Positions 46,173 through 58,075 of a stretch of DNA of 64,000 nt are shown here, one piece after another. The notes below the pieces were generated by a model. It saw only the letters and a list, made by a program, of their open reading frames with translations, ran no database searches and had not been told where the DNA came from. The DNA comes from Liriodendron chinense. Its lineage: Eukaryota; Streptophyta; Magnoliopsida; Magnoliales; Magnoliaceae. The translations under genes and the position numbers were made by a program. The first letter of the stretch is position 1. Each line of letters begins with the position of its first letter. Location: assembly GCA_003013855.2 (NCBI GenBank), contig ML058370.1:1302001-1366000 (forward strand), written 5' to 3'.

Positions 46173-47174
46173 ACCCACCTCGGTGAATCGGTGGCATCCA
46201 CTGAAGCCGCGTCTCAGCGAGTGGGGGCATTTCAGTCATTTCACTTGTTCGTTGTCAGTTAATTTACAGGTAACTGATGTTAACCTTCACTTACGGCGGG
46301 GTTATTTGTAGTTATCAGAAAACTCTGCGAAGTTAAATGCAAATGTCATCAAAGGAAGGGGGAATCTACAAATTTCTGAAAAGCGATGAGGTATATACAA
46401 AACGACAGACCACGACAGAGACGGTAATGGCGGATTCGCAGCTGTAGAAAACTTTAAATTCTCATCATTTCACGCTCTGAATCGAAGAAAGCTACATAGA
46501 CTATCTACGCTGTTTCTCCGCATCTTGCTGAGGTCATTGTCAGTCAAATCGTACGAAAAAAGGTCGATACGTGAAGTATACGGAAAGTCTTTAAAACGAG
46601 GGGCGTGGGAGAGATATCGACTCTAATTTCAATCGATCTGGTCTCAGATCCAGGATTCTTGGCTGGTTTTCTATTTTCAGAGCTTGATTTTAGTTCTTCT
46701 GCTATTTTGATTTGGGAACTTCGGTGGATTTTAGGGTTTCTGTGTAGTTTTGGTGTTTTAATTTGGGAATTTTGGTCGATTTTAGGGTTTCTGGCGGCTT
46801 TTTTAGCTGTTAGGTTTTAGGTTGGGGTTTTGGTAGGTTCTAGGGTTTCTGCTCGGATCTTTTGCCGTTTTCAGCTCTCTATTGAAGGATCTGTGATATT
46901 TAAAGCTTTTTCCTGTGTTGATTGAAGTGAAATCGGTCGAAGATCTTGAGCAACTTTGGAATTGTATATTCAAAGTTCTACAATCATTCTTAATTTGATT
47001 TTCCTCCAATTCGAAAGCTCGGCAGCTGATTCTTGAGCTTTGGAATTTATTTCTTTTGAAATTTCTATCTGTTTAGCGAAAATTGCTCAGATTTAAGATT
47101 TCTTATCTCTAAGCGGTTCAGATTTCGCCTTTCGGTCTCTGGATTGCTGTTACGAGATTTAAATTGGAAGAAAG
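46173..47174 (+). promoter_or_regulatory. upstream region and 5' UTR of the AVT6 gene
   Basis: A possible TATA element, GTATATACAAA, lies near 46391. From about 46600 the sequence is T-rich with repeated TTTTAGGGTTTCTG strings, as in plant 5' UTRs or leader introns. A short upstream frame at 46605 is unsupported. The start of transcription cannot be fixed from sequence. Confidence 0.4.
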
Positions 47175-50100
47175 ATGACAATCGGAAGCCTTGCGCCGGT
47201 GAAGGAGAAGAAAGAGAAGAGGCAGCGAAAAAACAAACAGGTTGCAGATGAGAAAGCCCCTCTGTTGCCAAGCAAGCAAGAGGAAGATGCCTCGCTTGAC
47301 GGCTTTAGCGGAGCTTCTTTTGCTGGGGCTGTTTTCAACTTATCGACGACAATCGTCGGAGCTGGAATCATGGCTCTGCCTGCAACCATGAAGGTCTTGG
47401 GGCTTGGACCTGGGATTGTTTTGATTGTATTCGTCGCTTTCCTGACGGAGGCTTCAATTGAGATGCTGCTTAGGTCTAGCAGGGCTGGGAAATCGGTTTC
47501 CTATGCAGGAGTTATGGGAGATGCCTTTGGAAGAATTGGGAGGATGCTGTTGCAGATCTGTGTTGTCATTAACAACGTCGGCGTGCTGATCGTGTACATG
47601 ATTATCATTGGTATCATCTCTAACACAAGCTGATCTTTTCTTTCTTCGTAGAGTTATTGCATGTATCATCAATCATAGTTCTTTTCCTAGTTCTGCTTGA
47701 AGTTGGTTTCACTCGTTGCTTTTGATGTAGATTGCATGGATTCTTGAGTTTTCTCACAGTTCTGTGTGAGGTTTAAACTATCATCCAAAACAAGTGCTTA
47801 TTGCCTATGTACTGGTATTGCCTATGAACGATACCAGCTCGGAACAGCCCGATACATGGGTGATGTAGGTTGAAACAGGGTTCCATCAGTGGCGAACGAT
47901 GATAGATCATACGCCTGATACGCCAATTTAAAACCTTGGTTCTGTGACTTCCATGAAGCTTTCTGATTGTGGAAAGCACGATTGATAAATTAAATTAACA
48001 ACTAATAATTTTAGATTGATGAAAGAGGAATAGCGTGATATCAAGCTTGTGGAGCAACACCAGTGACTGACTCAACAGGAGGCAAACCCTCTTCCTGATA
48101 ATAGTCCGTTGCATGGCAGCTCTGTTACTTCATTGAAGTGAGTTACAAGGAATAATCTCCTCAACATTTTTAATTCGGTATCACAATCTGTTTTGTTCTG
48201 ATCTTTCAGACCACCTGATTTGCCTTAAAGAGGGACCAAAAAAATTGCACTGGATTAAACATATGATGTTCTTCAGGGCATAACTACAAAGTCAGCTCCA
48301 AAGTCCAACCTCTGACTTCTTGTGAATCAAAGCTTATTTTGGTGAACGAATTTGCTTAGTTTAAGGCCATTTGTCTCCTAATTTCTGTATGACTAGGGTG
48401 AATGGCGATTATATTCATCAAACTGATTTGGGGGTGGATAATGAGGTTTAGAATCTATAAAGATTCTTTTAGACTTCTCGAACTCTTTTTATTTAGCAAA
48501 TAAACCATGGCCAATCTTATATATCTGCGACACTTCTAGGTATAGGTGTAATTCTCATTTAAGTTGTTTCCATTATGAAAGACCTTGAACATATTCTGTT
48601 CTTACCGGACTTGCTTTTCATCCTGCCTAAATAATCATGATTAATTTTCCCAATACCCCCATGGGGCTTTTTTTTAAACTTGGCTTTTCAATTCTTTTGC
48701 CTTCTTTTTTCTCTTCAAACATGCAGCACTGTTCACCTTTTCTGTACTTGGTGATGTCCAGTAGTGCTAAATAATCTAATGTGCTGTGTCACTTATTTGT
48801 TTAGGCGATGTGCTTTCCGGAACATCTTCTAGTGGAGTTCATCACTCCGGTATCTTGGAGGGATGGTTTGGAGCACACTGGTGGAATGGGCGTTTCTTGA
48901 TATTGCTTGTTACAACTCTTGGTGTATTTGCTCCATTGGCTTGCTTCAAACGTGTAGGTAAGTGTTATCCCTGTTGTATATGCTGTGTTTGTCCAGTATT
49001 GTTTGTATGTTATCAATTTGCTTATAGATATATGCTGTTATGCCTTTCTATCCGCTTGAAGTAACTTGTTTTTATTGCTTCTGGCAGGTTTTTGCTGCTT
49101 CCCAGCATTTCAGTAGGTTCAAGCTTTACAGATCAATTTAAAAAAAAAAAAAAAACTTTCAGCATTTGATTCCATGAATTGGCATTGAACAACTTATTAT
49201 TTTGATAGATTTTCTTCAAAGGATATTAATTTCTATGCTGATTCATTATTCTTTTTTTTTTTTTTTCAAGATATTTTGGTAGGTTATCATATCCCCTCCA
49301 CTTATTCATCAACTCAATTTACCATTGATTTCTGAAATATTTCTCTGCCTGATTTTCTTATGACGAAAAAAAACCAACTTCATTAGACATGCCAGATATT
49401 TAAAAGAAAAAATAGTTTATTGCTCCAAGAATGGAGTTGTTGCGGATTGCCGTTTTGCTATTACTTGATGTTCTGATAACAAGGGGCCAAAAGAAATAGA
49501 GAGATTTCGCACACCATATTTTTATAAGAAAGCAAACTTATTGTTGTCAATCTGGCCATCTTATGTCTCAGAGCACTTCATTTGGTTAGAACCCAATAAC
49601 CCCTTTGATGGGTTTACTATTCTGTGAATGACTGTTGCAAGTATGGAAACTCTTGACTTAACTGGATCTTTGGTGGAAGATACCAAGTTCAGCTTGTTTA
49701 TTGACTCATTGATTTTTGCTGTTCCTGATGGATACAACATTATTTTGCCTTTCCTTTTGCAGATTCATTAAGATATACATCTGCCTTATCGGTTGCATTA
49801 GCAGTGGTATTTGTTGTTATAACCGCCGGAATCACAATTGTCAAATTGATAAATGGGAGCATAGCAATGCCCAGATGGCTGCCTAATATTACTGATTTAA
49901 CATCAGTCTGGAAACTCTTCACAGTTGTGCCTATTCTCGTCACAGCATATATCTGTCATTACAATGGTATGCGAACTGAAAAACCATCTCTGAAATAAAC
50001 GGTTGTAATCTGGTCACCTTCTGAATTGGGTAGTCTTGAAATCTAGGATTACCCCTTCTGAAAGATTGATCTCTATCATTTGAGTACTCATGGAATTTAT

Positions 50101-51980
50101 TGTGATTCTGCAGTCCACACCATAGACAACGAGCTTGAGGACTCCTCACAGATACAATCGATTGTGCGGACCTCACTTGCTCTCTGCTCGACCGTGTACA
50201 TAACCACAAGCTTCTTTGGTTTCCTCCTCTTTGGCGACTCGACCCTTGATGATGTGCTTGCCAACTTCGACTCCAACCTTGGCATCCCATATAGCTCAGT
50301 GCTTAATGATGCAGTCCGTGTCAGTTATGCTATTCACCTCATGCTTGTGTTCCCCATTATCTTCTTTGCGCTCCGGCTGAACTTGGACGGTCTTCTGTTC
50401 CCCTCATCGGGCCCTTTGGTTTTGGATAACCGGAGGTTTGCGTTGATCAGTGCGGGGCTCATTGGAGTTGTGTTCTTGGGCGCAAATTTCATACCAAGCA
50501 TTTGGGATGCCTTCCAATTCACTGGGGCAACCGCTGCAGTTTGTATTGGTTTCATCTTTCCGGCTGCCATCACCCTCAGGTGAGACTCTGCTTCCATGGT
50601 TCAACATTTCCATAGGAAGGTCAGTTTTGCCATCTTGGTTTATTGGCAAGTGCCCTGCTAAGGATATTTGTGCAAAGAGGAAGAATCCTCTGTGCGAAAC
50701 AAGTCTGCAAGTTCAGGGCTGTTACTAGGTGGGCCACACTGCGAATGTGCCGTGTCCCAAAATTTAGGCAGGTCCACTTACTGGATGTTTAAAATAACTG
50801 TTCTCTAACAAATGATCGTGCCCAATTTTCCTTGGTCACCCTATTTGATGGTGAGGAATGATCACATGTTCGAACCTATGGTGATTGCTATACATTTGAG
50901 TTATGGGCCATCCGTGATGCATATGTAGAATCCAACTGTTCATCCAGTGCGCATCATGTTCATCATACTTCCCGATAATCATCCCAGTCCAAAACTGATG
51001 TTGGAAACGCCACAGGTAGCAATGTACAATCACATGTAAAACCTATATATTCACTTGTGGCTGGCGCAATTGTTTTGGGATAGATTGAGTTTCAATGTGT
51101 CCCTTCATCCTGCTGGGGTATGGGTTTTGATGACATATACACGACCCTGCAGACCCCACATTCCATCTGAAAGTTTCTACTGTGGTTGTCTCCCATTTTT
51201 CCCTTTGGGCTGTATTTTTCGGATTGGAGCTCGAATGTAGGTTAATCAGCATGCGTTTGAATGCAAGCAGTCATTCCCCTTTTATGGCCCTCCACACTTC
51301 TCTGCTGTTACTAGCATGCATTCCCTCCATACTTCTCTGCTGGTACTAGCATGTCTTTCAGTGTCTTATTTTGGTATTCATTTATGTTGTCTGGACATGC
51401 TGTGTGTCTTATCTCTTGTCAAGACCTTATCAGTATTCATAGTCATTCCATGAGCCGTGGTACCTGTATTAGATAGATGCCCATGGACTGGATGAAGTTT
51501 CTTAATGGCCTTCATTTTATATACACAACATGGTGGGTCCCTACGGTAATCAATGGTTGGCGTTCCTGTGCTGTGGCCCATCTGAATTTTTTATCAGGCT
51601 GAGTTTTGGGTTCTGAGGTTTCATCTGATAGACGGGTAATGAGTTAGATGGCCTGAATACATCACATGGGCCCCACACCACTGTAAGCTTATGGTCCTGT
51701 AACGAATATGGATCCCATACTCAACTGACATGCATGTATCCATATCATATCGGTGCATTACTGAGATTTATCCTTCTTGTTATTTTTTTTCAGGGATGCA
51801 CATGGTGTATCGACAAGGAGGGACAAGATCTTGTCTGTTTTCATGATCGTCCTAGCTGTGTTCTCCAATGCGGTCGCCATATACAGCGATGCCTACTCCA
51901 TCTTCAGAGGAGCCAGGATGGGTCCCGTGCATGAGCTCGGGCAGCTGCTCACAGGGGTGGCCCGTCGGGTGTGTACATAG
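47175..51980 (+). CDS. AVT6A-like: vacuolar amino-acid transporter, AVT6 (AAAP family)
   Basis: Five exons give a 481-residue protein: 47175-47610, 48805-48957, 49763-49966, 50114-50579 and 51794-51980. All introns are GT-AG and the phases join in frame. It is an AAAP/SLC38-type transporter, known in Arabidopsis AVT6 to export amino acids from the vacuole. An acidic/basic soluble N-terminus (EKAPLLPSKQEE) precedes about 11 membrane segments. Segment 1 has GAVFNLSTTIVGAGIMALPA, the substrate-site loop of the family. Other landmarks are VYMIIIG, ILEGWFGAHWWN, YICHYNVH, GDSTLDDVLANFDSNLG, LGANFIPSIWDAFQFTGATA and VLAVFSNAVAIYSDAY. The C-terminus after SDAYSIF is about 25 residues and lacks the short charged tail I recall for homologues. 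Intron 4 carries family C MITE pieces. Numbering within the AVT6 clade is inferred. Confidence 0.93.
50885..51705. mobile_element. family C MITE pieces inside AVT6 intron 4
   Basis: A left piece (50885-51015: TCCGTGATGCATATGTAGAA, GTTCATCCAGTGCGCATCAT) and a right piece (51480-51705: GCTGTGGCCCATCTGAATTT, CATCACATGGGCCCCACACC) match the two ends of the intact copy at 52266-52712, with unrelated sequence between. The intron sequence 51060-51400 contains a CACTTCTCTGCTG direct repeat. Confidence 0.5.
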
Positions 51981-52030
51981 ATGAACGGGCCGGAAAATCA
52001 GGGATTTTCTAGGATAAGTATGATCAGCTT

Positions 52031-52036
52031 AATAAA
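52031..52036 (+). terminator. poly(A) signal of the AVT6 gene
   Basis: AATAAA 51 bases after the stop codon. GTTGTTGTTGTTATTGTTG-type T/G-rich sequence follows near 52125-52150. Confidence 0.6.
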
Positions 52037-52265
52037 GAGAAGGGAAATTCAATATATAGGTTGAGTTGATTTCCTGGGCATATACATACATTATTGGGTA
52101 ATATTTGTTTCTCTAGGGTGGTTTGTTGTTGTTGTTGTTATTGTTGTTGTAATGTTGCAAGTTTGATGAGAACTGTATTTCTCATTCAATGTAAGTTTGA
52201 AAGTTTCTGTTTTGTTCTTGTAATCTATTTGAAAGTGGAGCTTTATTTCGGGTCGTACCCGACAG

Positions 52266-52712
52266 AAGTGGGGCCCACCTGATGTATTCATGACATCCAA
52301 CCTGTCCATCAGATGCGTGATCTCAAGTGATCTCCAGTACCCAGATATCAGCGACACGCAAAACTCAGGTGGCCCACACCACAGGGAACAGGTTGACAGT
52401 GGATGCCCTGCCATTGATTTGAAAAGGAGGCTCACCGTGTGTCTGAAATCCAGACCATTCAGACCCTTCATATGGCCTGCATGAAGGGTCCGGCCTAAAA
52501 TAGGATGTTCTACAATTCAGGTGGGCTCTGGTTTAAATCAAAGGTTGGTGTTCCCTCCCATTTTGTTGACTATGCTGTGGCCCACCTGAGTTTTGGATTG
52601 GGCTGATTGTTTATACATGGGGATAACATGGGCTCCTGCATCTGATGGATTAGTTGGATGTCCTGCATGCATCACGTGGGCCCGACATCTTCCCAGTGGT
52701 AGCGTAAGCTTA
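52266..52712. mobile_element. family C MITE-like repeat, 3' of AVT6
   Basis: Left arm GTGGGGCCCACCTGATGTAT, ATCCAACCTGTCCATCAGAT, ACTCAGGTGGCCCACACCAC. The right arm is complementary (TGTGGCCCACCTGAGTTTTG, CATCTGATGGATTAGTTGG, CATCACGTGGGCCCGAC). Related in style to family A but with different sequence. Confidence 0.7.
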
Positions 52713-53238
52713 TGATGGTACTTGTACCATTGGTACAACTGTGGCCCACCTGAGGCATGTGACTAATGGTTTGAATTACATAGATCAGATAATCTTAGCC
52801 ATCGGATGGGTGGTCCTCCAAAACCGAAATGGTTCAGTTAAACAGTCAGTGTGGGATGCTGAAGGGAAGAGATGGATAGAATTGTCTACTAGGTCTGGCA
52901 TTTGAAACATGAGCCATCCATGACTTGGTCCCCACTCAATGGACGGCTGCGAGAGATGCCTCTACTGTGTTCCCATTCTGGCGGTATGTTGGAATGTGGC
53001 TCTAATTTCATCCCTAAAAGAGACATGGGATGGGAAGTATGAGACAAAACAGCACAGGCCCCTAGCAATTATATATAGGAAAAAGGCTCCCCTGCTTCCT
53101 TTGAAGGGCCCAAACTTTAGTAGAGTTGAAAGGGCGCCTTTTAGGGACGACTCCTCCAATGCAGCAGCTTTTTGAACGAAGGAAAGGGCAACAAATGAAT
53201 AGGTAGGCTAATTTAGAAGCATACCTTTATTATCAAGG
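52713..53238. other. intergenic, no recognised gene
   Basis: A 78-codon frame at 52939-53175 has no family resemblance and overlaps repeat-like sequence. Confidence 0.4.
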
Positions 53239-53250
53239 TATATTAAAACT

Positions 53251-53393
53251 GGGTCCTTATCCATGCCTGGGTGGTAGACTCACAAAAGTTTCAACACGAG
53301 CTCATAGGTTCAACTACCCATTGTGGTGAAATCCCACTGTGTTGTGAGTGACTGTGTAAAAAGGAAAAGAAAAGAAAAGAAAGAAGAAAATGA
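53251..53393 (+). mobile_element. tRNA-derived SINE with 12-bp target duplication
   Basis: Flanked by perfect direct repeats TATATTAAAACT at 53239-53250 and 53394-53405. It has a box A-like GGTGGTAGACTC (53270-53281), a box B-like GGTTCAACTACCC (53307-53319), and an A/G-rich tail (AAAAAGGAAAAGAAAAG). About 143 bp, no coding potential. Confidence 0.75.
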
Positions 53394-53405
53394 TATATTA
53401 AAACT

Positions 53406-54501
53406 CTGAAACAGGACCCCAAGTCTGAGTCATGATTTGAAGGCTCGTCGAGTCCCAGATGGGACCTGGAAGGACGTAATCCATTTGATTCCATGGCTTG
53501 GGGAAATTTGAGCCGACTTGTCCTAGTTAGTTGAGAGTCCTATAATTTTGATTTCCAAAGTCTTATTTAACTCCATGTCATGACCCAAAGAAAAAAAAAA
53601 AACATCACATGCAAGGATTGTCTGGGTGACATGATGATTTTACCTTCCACTATAGACACTACTTTCAATAGGTGCAGGTGATGCTTGTTCGTTTGGCCTT
53701 GTCAAGTGAGTTTATATACTAAGTACAATCCTGAATCCTGATCTAATCTTTATCAAAATTCCAATGTGGGTGGGTCCTTCTCATAGAAGGTGGATGGGCC
53801 CACCCTGTGTGTTTGGATGGTCTTTACCGGTTTGAGGAAAGGAAATAAAAAGTTGCAACGATGTTAGTTTGGAGTAGCGAGTTGAAAGCCAAATTGCTGC
53901 AATTTTAAGAGCAGCTTCCTTGCACTGCAATTTCCCCCTTCACAATTCAGTCTAGTTGTGCATCCAAATGGTGATCATACAAAGGTAAAGAGATAAGAAG
54001 AGCTTATCTTGCTTCTCTAAGCAATTATTAGCGTACAATTTCTTTTTATTAATAGTCATTAATATATATACAATAAGGGCCCAGATGTACCAATCTCCTT
54101 TCTTTTGTGAATGGTTGGTGGGAATGTGGTCCACCATTCATAGACGGTTTACGTAATGGCATCTTATACACAAGCTTCTCCCAAAATAATTGCAATATAA
54201 GGGCCTACTTAAATGATAGTCCTAAAATATTAATATTCTAAGATCGATACATGCACACATATATACATTACATTAGAAAAAGAAAAGAAAAAAAACATAT
54301 GTATGAGTGTATGTGTGTGTATGTGTACACACACACGCACAGAAATTCTCTCCCAAGAACTAGTTCTCATGGGAACTTCATGAGAACTTTTGGCACTTAA
54401 AGTGGCCACAAAATCGTAATGGCCCATTAGATGAATCACCTCATGAAACCCCTATATATTACTTGTAGCTCGATTCAGAAATTGATGAGTAATAGCAGAG
54501 T
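53406..54501. other. intergenic, no recognised gene
   Basis: AT-rich. A TGTGTGTATGTGTACACACA cluster near 54310-54345 is a microsatellite. Confidence 0.4.
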
Positions 54502-54504
54502 AAG

Positions 54505-54985
54505 AGACAAATCAAGGGCCTGTTCAGGTCATGTTGGGTTGCCCACGGCCCCAATCCAAATCCCCGACCTAATCCAAACCTAACCCAACTGGTGTTGGGT
54601 TGAGTATTTTAAAGCCAAGCCCAGCCCAACCCAACCCCAATGCAACACAACCCAAAGTTTGGGTTGGGCCAATCGGGCTTGGGCCAACACATCCCAAGTC
54701 GAAGGCCTAACTAAGTGTGAATCTAAACTTCAGGCTTGACTAGCAACCGCATGGTTCTTGGGCCAAGATCATTGACCCATGGGATTGGATTCGCCGGGCC
54801 TATGACTTCTGTAATAATCAAGTTAAGCGTAGGACCAGCCCAAAAAAAACTCGGCCCATTTTCGTTAGGTCCTAAGCCCAGATATAGACCATAGTTTAAT
54901 CGATCTCGCACATATGCCACACTTTCACATGTGTAGGGAGGTAAAAGACCTAAGGCAGAAAACATGAAAGAACCAGGGTTGTCAA
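54505..54985. repeat. GGGTTGGG/CCCAACCC-rich MITE-like fragment
   Basis: Repeated GTTGGGTTGAG and CCCAACCCAACCCCAATG strings. Ends could not be defined. Confidence 0.35.
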
Positions 54986-55030
54986 TGGATACCCGGGATT
55001 GTTGATACTCATGATAGCTAATTATTACTC

Positions 55031-55071
<41 letters not shown>

Positions 55072-55072
55072 T
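55031..55072. repeat. (AT)n(AG)n microsatellite
   Basis: Ten AT units run into about ten AG units. Confidence 0.9.
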
Positions 55073-55464
55073 ATGCTCACACACAACTAGTTGGAAAATT
55101 CAATTTGGTCCAACTAGCTATGCCTTAAATACTAAAAATACCACTCTTTTTCCATATGCATTGCCTCGTCATGAGAGGCCACATGACATCAAGTGTTGCA
55201 TAGGTACAATGGTAATACATGTCAGAGATCCAACCTATACATTAAATATGGCTCATTAATTAATTTTTATCTATAAAAATTTAGTAAATGGCCCTCATCA
55301 CTGGAGCCATGCATGTGAGTTGAATATGGATAGTTGAAATGGTAGCAATTCACTTCTCTTGTAGAAAAATATCCAACTATTGATCACAGAATAATTATAT
55401 TTTATCTCCTTCACAAGTTTACAAGAGCCCTACCTAATTATCGGACTGGATTTATTATACATAT

Positions 55465-55908
55465 GAAGCTAGGTGGGGCCATTGTGATGTTCGCGATGAA
55501 TCTATCTCATCCATCAGTTTTGTTGGATTATGTTAGGACATGGGCCAAAAAAGAAGGTGGATCTAAAATTCGCATAGGCCGCACGATAGAAACAATGAGG
55601 ATTGAATGTCCACTGTTGAAACATTCAGTGGGGCTATAGGTGCTTTGGATAGGGCAAATATTTTTGCATTTTCAGTTCATCACACTAAAAAAGATCTTAT
55701 GAAAAGTATGGATGACATATAAACATCATAGTGGACCCCAAGGAGGTATCAACGGTAGGCAATCCCCTACCCACTTTTCCAGTTGTGCGGCCCAGATGAG
55801 TTTTGGATCTGCCTCATTTTTAACCAAGTTTGGTAACATGATCTGGAAAAACAGATGAATGGGGTGGATTTATCACAAAAATCATTGTAGGCCCACATAG
55901 CTTCTGTG
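55465..55908. mobile_element. family B copy 4
   Basis: Outer arms GAAGCTAGGTGGGGCCATTG and the complement of CATTGTAGGCCCACATAGCT. Core intact. Confidence 0.7.
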
Positions 55909-55983
55909 ACAGGAGTTCATGCGAAGCACTGGATCAGCATCCATTGGAAATGGACTGAGTCTCCCTAGCACTGGATCTATGAG

Positions 55984-56403
55984 GCCCACCATGATGTATG
56001 GGTTTTATCCACGCCGACCATCCAATTTGAAGATTATTTGAGGGCATGAACCAAAAAAAAAAAAAAATGAGGGAGATCCAAGGCAAAGTGGACCACACAG
56101 TGGGGATTGAACACCCACCATTAAAAATTCATTTGAAGCTGTAGAAGTTTTGGATCAAGCTGATATTTGTGTTTTCCCTTCATCCAGGTCTATATGACCT
56201 CATGAATAGGTTGGGTGGCAAATGGACGCACGGTGGCCCCTAGGAAGGTCTCAACTTGGGTGTCATTATCACCACTTCTTGTATGGTGTGGTCCACCTGA
56301 GATTTGGATCTGCTTAAGCTTCGGGATCACGTCCTAAGATGAACTGTAAAAATGGATGGACGACGTTGATATACAAAAAATTCATCAAGGTGGGCCCCAC
56401 ATG
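55984..56403. mobile_element. family A copy 8
   Basis: GGCCCACCATGATGTATGGG ... GACGTTGATATAC...CATCAAGGTGGGCCCCAC. Both arms and the TTTTGGATCAAGCTGATATT loop are present. Confidence 0.75.
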
Positions 56404-56479
56404 GTAAGGGTAACACCCACTAAAGTGTTATCATGTGACACCTAATCTGACACCCATTTATGCTTTTTCGGACGGAAAT

Positions 56480-56990
56480 TAAGAAGCATAACAAGAGAGA
56501 GGGGTCCAAACCTTGATTTTTTATAGGGCTCATGGGGTTGTGTACCTGAGATCCACTCCAACCATTAAATGTGTAATCTCATTCTAGGTCTAGAGACAAA
56601 ATCTAAGGATGACACATGATTCAGGTGGGCCACATCAACTGAACAATTAAAAGAGAGATGTTTACCCTTGAATTTTATAGGGCCCACAGTTATGAGCATG
56701 TGAAATCCACTCTAACCATTAGATGACAAACCAAAGGCTAGATTCAGGACCCAAAGGGAATCATTTTTGAAAGTAAGTTTTTTGCGTACACTCTTTCCAG
56801 TTGTATGCATTCCACTTGGACTATGGACGGAGCTGATTTTTAGTCGCTGGATCTAACATGGGGTAACACCATGATGATCGGTAAATATCACTTTAACACC
56901 ATGGTGGACCCACCTTGGCTACCAATCATTTTTACAAAGGCTTTTTGAAAAGCCACCATGAAACAACTCCTCCCCCTCTCTCTCAAAATT
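56480..56990. repeat. repeat-like sequence with duplicated GTGAGATCCACTCYAACCATTA block
   Basis: Two similar blocks (56505-56650 and 56670-56760) share TTGATTTTTTATAGGGC/TTGAATTTTATAGGGC and ATCCACTCCAACCATTA. A partial tandem duplication inside the composite. Confidence 0.5.
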
Positions 56991-57202
56991 AATTAGCACT
57001 AATTACCTCCCTCTAAACATTAATTAGCATTAATTAACGAAGCTAGTTAGCCGGTCTAACTAGTTGTGTGTGAGCATTACTCATATATATATATATGAGT
57101 AATGGGGCTCGAATTACCTACTGTTCAGCATGTGTGGAAGTTAAACATCCCCGTTAGGAATGGGGCTCGAATTGCTTAGTGGAGAACAAACTACCCCATA
57201 CC

Positions 57203-57203
<1 letters not shown>

Positions 57204-57242
<39 letters not shown>
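57204..57242. repeat. (GT)n microsatellite
   Basis: About 19 GT units. Confidence 0.95.
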
Positions 57243-57246
<4 letters not shown>

Positions 57247-57733
57247 TATAATTTAGTTTTCTTCTATACATAATAAGATTCATAGGTTGTACATCTTTAT
57301 AAATAAATCATTTTGAAATTAGATCAATATAGAAAAATATAAGGAAGAATTGTCCACAATGTCTAGAATTTCCTGTGTTATCAACTCAATGGACCTAAAT
57401 CAACTTTAATGGTCCAAGTCCAACGTTTTGGACCCATCAAGTATTAATGACAAATTCAGGTCTTGGCTTCTAGGACCCGATTGAAGTTGGATGTGTGTGT
57501 GACCTACTTTCACGCACGCACAAAAGCAGCACTTGTGTGTGACCTAAAATCATCCATTAAGTAAGTCCAACCATGTAAATGCTCTTATTATACCTAAACT
57601 AACTAAACACCTAGGTCTAATGACCAACAGGTGCAGACCAATCTGCCTGGGTAGTCAAGAACTGGAAGTGGATTGCCTGCCACCTCGACCTGGTCAAATG
57701 CTAAGTGGACGAATTGGTTAGTGTGTATTAGCG
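57243..57733. other. intergenic, AT-rich
   Basis: No gene-like frame. Confidence 0.4.
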
Positions 57734-58075
57734 AAAACGGTCATAACTCCCCTGTTTACATGTCCGATTTGGGTGATCTTATACTTGTTGGAAAGGATAT
57801 TTGATGAAATTTTAGATGGCTTTGGAATCACCTCATTTGGACACCATTTGATTGCCCAAAAGTGGGCCTAAAGTCACCATCGTTCACCAATACTCACTAT
57901 CGTTTACAGATCCAACAAAAACGATCATAACTCCCTCGTTACAAGTCCGATTTGGGTGATCTCGTACTTGCTGAAAAGATAATTTAATGAACTCTCAAAT
58001 GGATTTAGAAGCACTTCATTTGGACACAATTTAATTGGACAAAAGTGTGCCCATTTTTGTCGGATCTGCAACTCA
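57734..58075. repeat. tandem repeat, 184-bp period, two diverged copies
   Basis: AAAACGGTCATAACTCC...GTCCGATTTGGGTGATCTT at 57734 recurs as AAAACGATCATAACTCC...GTCCGATTTGGGTGATCTC at 57918. Later parts (TCATTTGGACACCATTTGAT) also align. Such blocks are common in plant retroelement leaders; the source is unknown. Confidence 0.75.

Larger units (their letters stand above)
55016..57110. mobile_element. 2-kb composite bounded by inverted ends
   Basis: A 20-base string ATGCTCACACACAACTAGTT at 55073-55092 has its exact reverse complement at 57058-57077. Both ends are followed outward by TACTCATATATATAT. Inside lie a family B and a family A copy and a GGGCCCACAGTTATGAGC repeat. No transposase was seen. 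Confidence 0.55.

Noticed and set aside
46605..46820. Upstream open frame before AVT6
   Set aside because: The sequence is a T-rich leader with repeated TTTTAGGGTTTC; no evidence it is transcribed as an uORF.
52939..53175. 78-codon frame downstream of AVT6
   Set aside because: No family resemblance, no splice or promoter context, and similar-length frames occur by chance throughout.
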